Positions 46,412 to 57,408 of a DNA stretch of 64,000 bases are shown piece by piece. A program made the translations under genes and the position numbers. The DNA is taken from NCBI GenBank assembly GCA_019916065.1, contig CM034237.1, forward strand, positions 19,613,752-19,677,751, read 5' to 3'. Each line of letters opens with the position of its first letter. Positions within the stretch are counted from its first letter, which is position 1. This stretch comes from Vitellaria paradoxa. Its lineage: Eukaryota; Streptophyta; Magnoliopsida; Ericales; Sapotaceae. Below the pieces are notes generated by a model. It saw only the letters and a list, made by a program, of their open reading frames with translations. It was not told the DNA's origin and made no database searches.

Positions 46412-49400
46412 ATGGCGAAAGCAGCGAAGAGGATGGTCGATCCTACGTCACCATTTTTCTTACACCCGTCGAACAATCCAGGAGCAACTATCACAACGTG
46501 TCTTCTCAATGGGGAAAACTACAACATGTGGGAGAAGGCCATGGTGAACGCCCTAAAAGCGAAAACTAAGTTGGGGTTCATCAATGGTGATATTGGAAAA
46601 CCTGCGGCCGACTCGCTAGAGGCGAGTGGTTAGGAAGCCTGCAACTCGATGTTGATCTCGTGGATATTCAATTCCATTGAGAATAACATTCAACCGAGTG
46701 TGGCTTATCTTGAGACCGCGAAAGCAGTTTGGGATGATCTGAAGGATCGATTTTCGATTGGAAATGCTCCGCGCATTCACGAATTGAAAGGTGAAATTGC
46801 GCGTCTTCGGCAATAAGGCATGACCGTGATGGTTTATTACACGAAATTAAAGGGGATGTGGGATGAACTAGAGAGTTATTCCAAGATCCCAACTTGCACT
46901 TGTGGAGCAACAAAGGAGTTTGTTCGTGAACAAGAGGAGGAGAAATTGCACCAATTCCTTATGGGATTGGATGATGCAGTTTTTGGAACTATTCAGTCTC
47001 AGATTTTGAGTATGGAACCTCTGCTGACTGTCAACAAAGCCTATGCTTTAATTACACAAGAGAAGCGGCACAGATCCATTATTCGAGGCCAAGAAGAACG
47101 AGTTAGGGCAGTGGCTTTGGCTGTGTAGACCCCAGTCACTGCAAAAGAAAAAACTATGCAACAACCTGGGATGCGTTCGCGAGGTGGTGGAGAGCGGCGC
47201 TGTACTCATTGCAATCGAACTAGACATGAGATCTCAGAATGTTTCGAGATTGTTAGCTATCCGAGTTGGTGGAAGGGACCACGTGGCCGAAACAGGCAAG
47301 ACCCTACACGTGGCCGTTGGCAATCAAGGAACTCAACAGGACGTGATCCTAGTGGGGCGCAAGCCTATCATACCATAGGCGCAAAAGTCGATAACAACCA
47401 TTTCCCGGGTCTCTCGAACAAACAGTATCAGAAGATGTTAACAATTCTAGATCAAACTAATGATGGTGCATAGAAACTTTTTGGTAAGTTTCGAGAACTC
47501 TTAAATTGGATATTGGACAGCGGGGCATCCAATCATATGACGGGGAAGATTGATTTGTTGAGTGATCTTCAAGAGGTGGCTCCAATGCCGGTATCATTGC
47601 TAAATGGGACTAAAACAACTGCGGCGATGGTTGGCTGAGTTGTTTTGAGTCCAGATGTGACTTTAGTTGATGTTCTATTTGTGCCGAATTTAACATGCAA
47701 TCTTATTTCGGTTCACCAATTGATTCATGAGTTGAATTGTCAAATTATGTTCACTAATGAGCTTTGTGTGATACAGGACCGTATCTTGAAGACGCCGATT
47801 GGAGTGGGTGAGCTTCGAAGGGGGGTCTACTTTTTCAAACCAACGAGACATCATTCCGCAATGAAGGCAGAAAGGGTGGACTCCTATACGGTTTGGCATA
47901 GGCGGCTAGGACATCAATCGAGTCAGCATTTATCGTTTATTTTGGATATTCGTAATTCTTGTCTTAAGGAGAAAATTATTTGTGATGCTTGTTATAAAGC
48001 AAAACAAACACGTTCCTCTTTTCCGATGAGCAATAATAATTCTGAAACTTGCTTTGAGTTAATTCATTGTGATTTGTGGGCCCCTATAGAAAATCTACAA
48101 CTTGTGGTGCACATTACTTTCTTACAATTGTTAATGATTGTAGTCATGCTGTTTGGGTGTATTTAATGAAGGAGAAAAGTGAGGCTAGTAAATTTCTTGT
48201 CAATTTTTGCAAGCTAGTCAAAACTTATTTGGAAAATTAATCAAACGAATTAGAAGTGACAATGGGTTGGGGTTTGACTCAGGACCTATGTGGAATTTTT
48301 ATAAAGATAATGGAATCATTCATGAAACTAGTCTCATTGATACACCACAACAAAATGGAAGAGTTGAGCGCAAACATTGTAATATTTTGGAGGTAGCTAG
48401 AGCTTTGCGGTTTCAGGCTTCCTTGCCCATCACTTTTTGGGGTGAGTCTGTTTTAACAACTGCGTATATCATCAATAGGACACCAACTGTCAAATTACAC
48501 AAAAGATCACCCTACGAGATATTGTTTGGGGTTAAGCCGTCTTATGAGCACGTAAGGGTGTTTGGGTGTTTATGTTATGCACATAACAACCCCAGAATAA
48601 AAGACAAATTTGGCCCAAGAAGTAGATAGTGTGTATTTATGGGGTATCCTCATGGAAAGAAGGAATGGAAATTATATGACCTTGAGCGCAAAGTGTTTTT
48701 TTATTCACGGGATGTTATGTTTCACGAGGATATGTTTCCTTTTGCTCAAAGGAGTCAACTCGAAAACTAGAAAGCTAGAGTTGAAGGTGCGAAATTAAAT
48801 CCGGGCATGGAGTTTAGTTTAGCCGAGGGAGATGACGGAGGAAATATTGAGCCTCGAGATGAGGAGCTAGAGCTAAGGGGAAGCACGGATGAACTGCATG
48901 AGGAGGAAGTTCAAAGAGATAACGAGGAGATTGGTAGGCCACGTCGGACAACTCAATTGCCAAGTCAATTCGAAAATTACGTAGTATATTTCGCCATTGG
49001 AGAGTCTTCAGATAACCAGGGGACCCAAACTGAAGAATTCACAGCATTTGGCAAAGATTCAAATCTGTCATGCGCACAAGGGAGGTGTACAATGATGCAT
49101 TGCCATATGGATGCTCAATCTTTCAAGAAAAATTAGTGCAAAAATGATAGTTCCCCCCCCTTCAAAGCTACCACAAAATGAAAGCTCTTCAGGTACTCCT
49201 TATCCTTTAGCACATTACATAACATTTGATAATTTTTCTCAGAATCACTGGAGATTCTTGGCGGCAATTACCACAGAAGTTGAGCCGAGGCATTATGCCG
49301 AAGCAATGAAAAGTGCACACTAGCGTGAAGCAATGGCTAAGGAGATAGCCGCTTTGGAGGAAAACAAAACATGGATCTTAGAGACTTTGCTGGTTGGGAA

Positions 49401-50820
49401 GAAACCCATTGATTTCAAATGGGTGTTCAAAATTAAGTACAAATCGGATGAAACAATTGAAAGATACAAGGCGCGACTTGTAGCAAAAGGATTCACGCAG
49501 ATTAAGGGGCTGGATTTTCATGAGACATTTGCCCTAATTGCAAAGCTTGTGTCTGTACGTGTATTTTTGTCTATGGTCGTTATGCGGGCGGGGATGGGAG
49601 CTGCATCAGATGGATGTCAACAACGCCTTTCTACACGGCGACTTGGAGGAAGAAGTATATATGAGGCTTCCTCCAGGTTTCTAAACTGGTCATGATGGCA
49701 AGGTTTGTCGACTTCATAAGTTGATATATGGTTTGCGGCAGGCCTCAAGAAATTGGTTCACCAAATTGACCACGGCTTTCAAAGACTATGGATTTGTTCA
49801 ATCTCAGGCTGATTATTCATTATCCACCTTTCATCAAGGTGACGTGTTCTTGGGACTGCTAGTTTACGTGGATGACATCATTTTAGCTGGGAATGATTAA
49901 GTGGCTTGTTCAGCTTTCAAGGACTATTTGCACAAATGCTTCCACATCAAAGACTTGGGTGTTTTAAAGTATTTCCTGGGAATTGAAGTTGCTCGTTCAT
50001 CGAAGGGCTTGTTTTTGTGCCAAATAAAGTACGCCTTGGACATAATTTTTGAAACCAAACTTCTTGGGAGCAAGCCAGCGGACACTCCAATGGAACAGGG
50101 TTAGCACCTAGCTTTGGCCAAGGGGGAGCAGATCGAGGATGAGTCATCTTATAGGCGATTGGTGGGGTGCCTCATTTATCTCACGATCACTCGACCTGAG
50201 ATTTCGTACGCAGTTCACGTTCTATCACAGTTTGCTTAGGTGCCACGTAAGGAGCATTTTGAGGCAGCCATGCGCGTTGTGCGCTACATTAAAGGGCAAC
50301 CAAGCCAAGGTATCCTACTTCAAGTTGATAATGATCTTAGGCTTTGGGCTTTTTGTGATTTAGATTGGGCGAGCTGTCCAATCACACGACATTCAGTGAC
50401 TGGCTATTTTGTGATGCTCGATCAGTCACCGATTTCGTGGAAAACAAAAAAGTAGAGTACCGTATCCAGATCCTCAGCAGAGGCAAAATATAGGGCGATG
50501 GCTACAGCTACTAGTGAGCTTATTTGGTTGAAGTCATTGTTGGCCTCCTTAATGGTGATTCATCGCGACTTATGATGTTATTTTGTGACGGTCAATCCGC
50601 TATTCACATCGCTGCCAATCCGGTATTCCATGAGCACACTAAACACATCGAGATTAATTGTCACTATGTTCGGGAGCGAGTACAGGCTAGACTCATTGCT
50701 ACAGCACATGTGAAATCACAATTTCAGCCTGCGGATATCTTCACCAAAGCTCTCGGCCGGCCGCAGTTTCAATATTTACTCGGCAAGTTGGGCGTTTACA
50801 ATGTGCATGCGCCAACTTGA
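46412..50820 (+). pseudogene. Copia A gag-pol, heavily interrupted
   Basis: From ATG 46412: gag with NGENYNMWEKAMVNALKAK and a zinc knuckle CTHCNRTRHEISEC (~47196); protease LDSGASNHMTG (~47513); integrase zinc region VWHRRLGHQSS...CDACYKAKQ (~47890-48000); integrase core with SDNGLGFDSG and DTPQQNGRVERKH; RT with LVAKGFTQIKG and YVDDIILAGND (~49866); RNase H with SSAEAKYRAMA (~50475) and [15 protein letters not shown]. Stops occur at 46630, 46814, 47126, 47471, 47637, 48627, 49321, 49682, 49898, 50102, 50237 and 50453 or nearby, with frameshifts near 48100 and 49600. It cannot encode functional proteins. Confidence 0.9.
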
Positions 50821-50827
50821 GGGGGAG
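50819..50827 (+). promoter_or_regulatory. Polypurine tract of Copia A
   Basis: GAGGGGGAG immediately before the 3' LTR. Confidence 0.85.
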
Positions 50828-51034
50828 TATTGGAATATTTGTATTTATCTTGTGCAAGTTTATCTTTAGTAGTTAGAGATAATTTCAAGAGATTGGAGAT
50901 AATTATGGGAGGTTAGAGAGATTTTATCTTTTTACCTTATTTAGGTAGTTGTGTATGCATATATATAGATGTAACATTGTATGATGATAGGAATGAGAAT
51001 ATTTCCCTTTCACACCTTTCTCTGATTTTCTTCA
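50828..51034 (+). repeat. 3' LTR of Copia A
   Basis: 207 bp, same length as the 5' LTR, with 8 base differences by eye. Confidence 0.92.
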
Positions 51035-52745
51035 TGAAGTGTTCCATATTCTTAAAGCCTATATCACCAAAAAACTTAGAAATGGAGAGCTGGCTCTAAT
51101 TGCACCAGTGTAGTTTTTGATGATACTAGGAATCTCCCTACCAGAAGCCACTAATGGCAAAGTTAATTTGACGACATATAGAAAAGGGCAGCTTGAAGCA
51201 CATCATTGTGTAGGAAGGAATAGCTTGGGCTAAGGCTTTGATCATAGTCTCTTTGACTGCAGGAGACAAGAGATTTCTCTTCCATCCTTGGGTTTTATTT
51301 AAAACCTTTTCTCTGATAAAACCAAGTACTTCAGTTTTTGGTTACCCCAATCTGAGTGGAGGCCAAGGTATTTGGATTAGGATTCCATAGTGTACGTTCC
51401 CATAAGATGAAAGACATCTGCTTTGGACTGGGCGCAGGTATTGGGAGAAAAATAGATGGAGGATTTTTTATGGTTAATGTGAGACCTATGGATTTAGAGA
51501 ATTGCTTGAGAAGATTTAGAAAGTTGGTACGTTCCTTATGGTTGGGAAAAATGAAGAGTAGTAGGGGGACGTGTTTTCCTCACCTTTACGTCAGGTATGT
51601 GACTATCGTTTATAGCTTTTTTAAGGGAGGAGGAGAGTACTTACCAAAAAAAAAAGGAGGAGGAGAGTGCTTCCATGGCAAGTAGGGATAGGAAAGAAGA
51701 AAGGGGATCTCCCTATCTGAGCCTTTTTTTTAAAGTAAAAGTGCCTCTCGGTTGACCGTTGATCATGATAGAGAAACTGACAGTGGGTATGCATTGAAGG
51801 ACCTAGTGAATCCAGGTGCTTTGAAAACCCATCTTAACCATTATCTCCTCCAAAAAGTCCCAACAAACCCTATTGAAAGCTTTGTTTAAATCTAATTTGT
51901 TAGCCATTGCTGCCCCTTCTTCCTCTTTTCTTGTGCTTCAGGAAGTGAAAAAGCTTATGAGCTACTAAAATATTATACTGGATTTGTTTGCATTTAATGA
52001 AAGCAGACTGGTTCTTAGAGATAAAATAGTTCATTATCAATTTGAGTCTATTGGCTATAATCTTAAAGATGATCTTGTAGGAGAAATTGCCAAGGCTAAT
52101 GGGTCTATAATTGGCCACGGTTTCAGGATGTGGGATTTTAGGGATAAGAAGTATGTTTGTGTGATTTAATTCCTTTAGCATATATCCCTTAGCAAGGAAT
52201 TCTTTAACAGCAGTAGTGATGCTCGGACCTACTGTATTCCAATTTTTATGGTAGAATAAACCTAGGAAGCCATCAGGCCTTGGTGCTTTGAGGGACCGAA
52301 GTTGGAAAACTGCTAGATGGATTTCATGGTTAGATACATCTTTACAAAGCAACTCATTCGTGGCTGAGGTGACCCTGTTCAATGCAATTCAGATGTTAAG
52401 TAAGGGGTCTAGGTTGGGGGCGTTATACAAGTTTTGAGAGTATGTGGTGATGATTGATACAATGTCATGAAAATTATCAGTCCAGTTGCCCAAAGTGTCT
52501 TTGAATCTCAAAATGAGGTTTCTCACCTTTGGTTAGGAGTTGTGAGATGGAAAAATTTAGTATTCTGATCCCCATACCTGAGCCAATTTAGCCTCGCCCT
52601 CTGGTGCCAGAACAAAGACTCTTTTTCCTGGAGATCTTCCAATTTGGCCAATAGCTGTGATTCTGCTTGCTTGCTACCTTCTGTGTAAAGGTCTTGCTAA
52701 ATGGTGTGGATGGAATTCTTAACTGTCATAATTCTCACTTCTTAT

Positions 52746-53620
52746 TCTATTGGATAATATATTTTTTTTATCAATTTCATGACATAAAAAAATGAGAGAA
52801 GTGATTGATTTATGACATTTAACATTTAATGTTTTTCACAAATTGTTTTATTTAAGTGATGTGCAGAAGCTATTTAGGAAAGAGCATAGATCAAGGGGAG
52901 CTGTTCTCACATGTTCGCATGTCTAATGGGAGTATAAAGTTTGTAAAAGTTTAATTATCGATTAAACTTGCAATTGTTTATAGTTTATAATAAGAGCATT
53001 TGTTTTGTGATGAAATTGCCGATGCGTAGATTTTTAGGTTTAAATTTCTAGTCGGGAATTTGTGAATAAAATGATAAGTTAAAGCTTGCATTCTTAGACA
53101 TGTATTTGGTTAGAGTGTTGAAATGTAGAGTCAGTAGAGATTTGATGGGTATATGAAGCTGGAATAAAGCAAAACAGTTGGAGCTTGGAAATAGTAATAA
53201 GGTGGGATGAACCAATGATGAATTAGCCACTTGTTAACTGGGTCGCTACCATCCAGTGGCTGGCTTACCCTAGCGAAATGCTCGCGGGCAAGGATCTAAT
53301 TTTATGCATTAATGATAGTACTTAGGCTTCATTTGAGAAAAAAAGTAGTTGGCTTATTTTGAACTATCCACTAGCTAGTTAAAAATAAATCAGTTATTTT
53401 TGTGTTTGAGAAGGAAAAAAAATAATTTTTTTTTTTAGGTGGATCTTTAGTTGTGGTTAATTTGATATTTTTACTCTTAAAAATTTAAAAGAAAATTAAA
53501 TATAAGAGAATAAATTTAATCGACTATTATAATAACTATTAACTCAAGTTGTCAAACCAAGCTTTATATTGATCCTGGTACTAGATTCTGAAAGATTATA
53601 CTGCTTGATTTGACCTTTTC
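52746..53620. other. Sequence between LINE and resumed copy 2, nothing coding
   Basis: Not present in copy 1. A ~60-bp block (GAATTAGCCACTTGTTAAC then CCAGTGGCTGGCTTACCC, ~53220-53272) resembles 38115-38170 and 43550-43610 in the same orientation. Otherwise AT-rich. Confidence 0.5.
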
Positions 53621-54480
53621 ATTAAAATTTATTTTCCCTCATTTTTATTCCTATCAAACCCAGCCAAAATGATGCTCCAAATCTTCAAATTGTGAAAATT
53701 TAAGGCATTGCAATAACAAGCTAGCCACACTCCACATCATTTGGAATTTTGTTGTTCTCACTTTAATATTTATTATATTCTTAAACAAAATTAGATACCA
53801 TGCATCTGTCAAGCACTTCAATTAGAGACTACCGCGGGTTTGAATGCATAACGTGTGTTGCAAATTTGTATGCACAGATTAGCATTAGTTTAAAGAATGA
53901 AATGGTGCCAACGCACATGGTTTGACAAATATTTAAAGCTCCTAATTTTTTCGACTATGGTTAGCACTTATCAATATCAGCTGGATTTTGGGATTTGCAC
54001 GACATAAGCTACAAGTTAAATTGCTATAATCAGCACCCACACCCACTGATGCTATCATGTTGTATATCCTTGACCATCTATATACGCGTACAGAAAAAGC
54101 TTGAGTGAACTTCAGCAAGGAAATATCCAGGTTTAAAGATAGAAATGAGGTCAATGCGGGTGACCTGCTGTAGAAGTCGTTAGTACCCTTAGTACCCATA
54201 TGCATACTTTTTATATCCCTGCCAACCAGAACCATATATACGATTTCCAATTTATTCGTAGTTGTGATGGTGTTTGTATTATTAATGTGTTTGCCCCATC
54301 TTACCATATATGAATTTAACTAAGACAGGAAGAGGATATTTTTAGGATTTTCTTAACAATAATTTACATAACTTTGCTTATTAGTTTTGTGTTTCTACGC
54401 ACTATGGCTTATTTATGTAACTATGGTTGTTGAAGTGACCCCAAAGTTCAATTTTGCAAGTACTACTAGTTTTGAAAATA

Positions 54481-55816
54481 AGCTTGTTAGTGGGTCAGAT
54501 TTGGTCTAGATTCGATTTAAACTAGATCTAATAATATTAGACAAGATTCGTCTAATTTAATACATAATCTAACAAATCTAGATCTAATTAGTGGATTTGG
54601 ACCTAGATCTGAATTAATCCACCAGATCTATTATTTTTAAAAATAAAATATTTAAAATAAAAAATAAAAATTTTAAAATATTTAAGAATAAAAAAAGTTT
54701 ACGTAGAATAAAATCAATCATTGTGACTATTTTATAGTACTATATATATATACATATATATGAAGTGTACCTGAAAGGTTATAGCCCCGATTGTTAACAT
54801 TTAAGTTTATTATTTTCCTATTTATATTTATAGATTTTTAAAACTGACAACAATAACACTTTCATTAAACTTATTTTTATTGTTTTGTTTTTAAAAATAA
54901 AAATTAAAAAGAGAAACATAAAAAAGTATTTTCACTCTCACTTTTTTCTGTTATAAACATTTTATTAATTTTAACATTTTCTATATTTTTGTTACTTCAT
55001 ATTAAATTATTTTATTCAAATATTTTATTAAATTAAAAATATTTTTAATAAATAATATAATTAATTTTATTTAATTTAATCAAAACATATTATATGAAAT
55101 ATATTTTACTAACTTATTTTTAATAAATAATACAATTTAAATAAATAATTAATTAAATTAATATGAAATATATTTTATGAAATTATTTTTAATAAATAAT
55201 TTACCACTTGATTTCCTTATTAATTATGTGAGATTGTTTATCTCATTAATTGTTAATATATATTTGCATTATAATTAAATTAAAAATAATTTTTCAAAAT
55301 ATAATAATTAAAAAGAAAAATTATTTATATTACCGTATTGTTAAAGAATTTATTTTTAATGATAAAAATATATATAGAGAGTATGTACCAATTTCTTGAT
55401 TTAATTTTCTCAATATACCTTTATTTGTACTTTATATCTTTTTAGCTTTTTTTTTTTTTTTTTTGATTAGAAATTGATAGTGAATAGTTGATAAAAACCA
55501 AATTCCACGTGTAAAGTTGACTAGTCCATTCCCTAAATGTTGGCATTATGATTACGTACAAATGAATAAAATTTATTTTATTTTAGATATATTTATTAAA
55601 ATATATATATATATATATATATATTATTTTTATGAAATAATGGTTTAAAAAACTTATTCTTCAAAAATAGGTCACATCTGGATATATAGATCATATTTGA
55701 ATCTTATAGAATTGGATCAATTATTTTTTAATTTAGATCAAATTTATTTTTATTAGATCCGAGCCGAATTTAGATTTGATAGATCTAATTCATACTCGAC
55801 CTATTGATTCATTTAG
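54481..55816. mobile_element. 1.34-kb insertion in the copy 2 MYB promoter region
   Basis: Copy 1 is continuous here (~40015). The insertion is flanked by TTGAAAATA (54472-54480) and TTGAAAGTA (55817-55825), a likely 9-bp target duplication with one change. Ends carry inverted AGATCTAATAA-type motifs near both borders. There is no transposase. A ~9-bp duplication would suit a Mutator-type element; an 8-bp reading (AAATAAGC) is also possible, which would suit hAT. Confidence 0.6.
55600..55625 (+). repeat. (AT)n microsatellite
   Basis: Thirteen AT units within the insertion. Confidence 0.95.
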
Positions 55817-56331
55817 TTGAAAGTAAATAAGCTTCGATAACAAAGGGTCTTCTTGTTGTTGAACTTCCATCGAATTTTAATTCTAAGAAACGATCAAAAG
55901 TGAACTTCAATATTTTAATTTTTGTGAAAATTGTAGTATTTAAATTTCTCACATAAGAAAAAAAGACGTAACAATAAGAAAACGCCGCTCCAAATTGATG
56001 TGGTAAATTAGTTAAGTTTGACTGATCTTAACTGTGCTGTCAATAATTAGTTAACCACTGATGTTATCTGTACAGTGAGGGCAATGACAACCGAAAGGAT
56101 GTTTCTAACTCCTCCCCTCGACCTATATGGGAATCGATGAAACAAATATTTAGGTGATGTTCTCGGATGGGCTTCATCATATTTGAAACTATGGTCTGCC
56201 TTTGAACGTTGAAAAAAATTTGAAATTACCAAACACGTTCACTGGTAAACAGCAAAGAAACTACTCTTTGGAACTCAAAGTTGGGGGTATATATTCTCAC
56301 TGCGAAAGTGATTGCTCACTAGTGTCAGCAT

Positions 56332-56736
56332 ATGGCTTTGAAGAAAGGGTCCTGGAGTCCTCAAGAAGATAAGAAGCTCACGGCTTACATAAAGAGATAT
56401 GGCATTTGGAACTGGAGTAAGATGCCAGAAGCAGCAGGTGCAACACAAAACCTTCTTGCCAAGTTTCCTTATTTATTTTTTTTTTCTTTTTCCCCCTTTT
56501 TTTATTTGCTTACAAGCATCAACAGATATACATATCATGACATGCTATGTACTAATAATTTCCTTTCTTCTTCATTAAAATATATATATATATATATATA
56601 TTATAGGTTTGCAAAGGTCTGGTAAAAGTTGTAGACTTCGTTGGATGAATTATCTAAAACCAGGTATCAGGCACAGAAACTTTACCAGAGAGGAAGAAGA
56701 AACAATACTCAGAATGCAGAAAGAGATGGGAAATAA
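56332..56736 (+). pseudogene. R2R3-MYB paralogue, exons 1 and 2 only
   Basis: Exon 1 (56332-56437, 106 bp) and exon 2 (56607-56736, 130 bp) match copy 1 in size, phase and splice sites, and are open. Relative to copy 1, exon 1 differs at Q11, I20 and E33; exon 2 has [13 protein letters not shown] and KEMGNK. R3 here is nearer the usual plant form than in copy 1. Exon 3, which supplies the last two R3 helices and the C-terminus, is not in the window. Intron 2 contains a 4.8-kb Copia element and more, and a LINE RT lies where exon 3 would approach. It is called a likely pseudogene; an exon 3 beyond 64000 would make it a very long gene instead. Confidence 0.7.
56579..56604 (+). repeat. (TA)n microsatellite in intron 1 of the MYB paralogue
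   Basis: It sits directly before the exon 2 acceptor and replaces the usual pyrimidine tract, which could weaken splicing. Copy 1 has an A-run at the same place. Confidence 0.9.
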
Positions 56737-56945
56737 GTAAGCAATTAATCCATACTTGTTAAATCATATGTCTCCAGTTAGCAAAAGTGTGGACAATTGT
56801 TCTGGAAAAATATCATTTCCATGGTGAGAAAATGTTATTAGAAAACGTTTAATTACCAGATATATCTTTTCTCAAGGCTAAATCTTGAGGAGGGATCCTC
56901 TTTGAACATACGATATAACTTGACAGCGAGAATTTTCTTTCTTTC

Positions 56946-56951
<6 letters not shown>

Positions 56952-56985
<34 letters not shown>
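56952..56985 (+). repeat. 34-base T-run in intron 2 of the MYB paralogue
   Basis: Homopolymer, preceded by (CTTT)n. Confidence 0.95.
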
Positions 56986-56988
<3 letters not shown>

Positions 56989-57077
56989 GTGATAATAGGT
57001 TCACATTTAAGTTACATTATTTTGGTGATAGTTTTGATAAATTTTTCTAACCATGTAGTATTTTCTATAGCATAAAC

Positions 57078-57393
57078 TGTTAGAAAAACATAAAGGACAA
57101 ATATGGAGGAAGTGATATATATCATTTAACTAAGCATGCCTTTATATAGGCTTACAAAAAACAACCATAGAATACTAATGGTTAAAAACCATAAATGTCA
57201 CCAAATGCACATAACTTCTAAAACAAAGAAAACTCTCAAATTAACTCACACATAATTCCCTATAACTCAAAAAGCCACTACCGGTTATACACATCAAATC
57301 ACAACCGGTTACACAAAACCAAAAGCCACACATTAATACAAACTAAATGCCACAAATAAAGTTTAATAATAAAAACCTTTTATTTTCTCAACA
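57078..57393 (-). repeat. 3' LTR of Copia B
   Basis: 316 bp; adjoins the polypurine tract. Confidence 0.93.
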
Positions 57394-57408
57394 CCCCCCC
57401 TTAAACTT
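57394..57408 (-). promoter_or_regulatory. Polypurine tract of Copia B
   Basis: Minus strand AAGTTTAAGGGGGGG, just before the 3' LTR. Confidence 0.85.

Larger units (their letters stand above)
46080..51034 (+). mobile_element. Ty1/Copia retrotransposon A, complete ends, nested in the LINE
   Basis: Two 207-bp LTRs flank a 4.5-kb interior. The 5-bp target duplication TGAAG is exact (46075-46079 and 51035-51039). The primer site TGGTATCAGAGC (initiator tRNA-Met type) directly follows the 5' LTR, and a polypurine tract GAGGGGGAG precedes the 3' LTR. The order gag, protease, integrase, RT, RNase H identifies Copia. Removing it rejoins the LINE frame region. Hand count gives 8 differences between LTRs (~3.9%). 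Confidence 0.93.
44517..52745 (-). mobile_element. L1-type LINE, 5'-truncated, split by a Copia insertion
   Basis: On the minus strand from right to left: an RT-upstream segment with LEDLQEKESLFWHQRARLNW and DQNTKFFH (52700-52530); RT with LKAPRPDG, YRPISLGNFSYKIIF and NQSAF (52382-51900); RT palm and thumb fragments (51900-51040); then, beyond the Copia element, WKDRWLP (45931-45692), the zinc-binding region with KHFFWKALNDFQPIRATLI, CPICHLESELVEHTLLKCPW (45575-45333) and RNase H with KVKFNC..AVVTRNSLGAVLD (45107-44907). The tail is a T-rich run at 44519-44536. Frameshifts and stops are common. Without the Copia it is ~3.3 kb; the endonuclease is missing. Confidence 0.85.
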
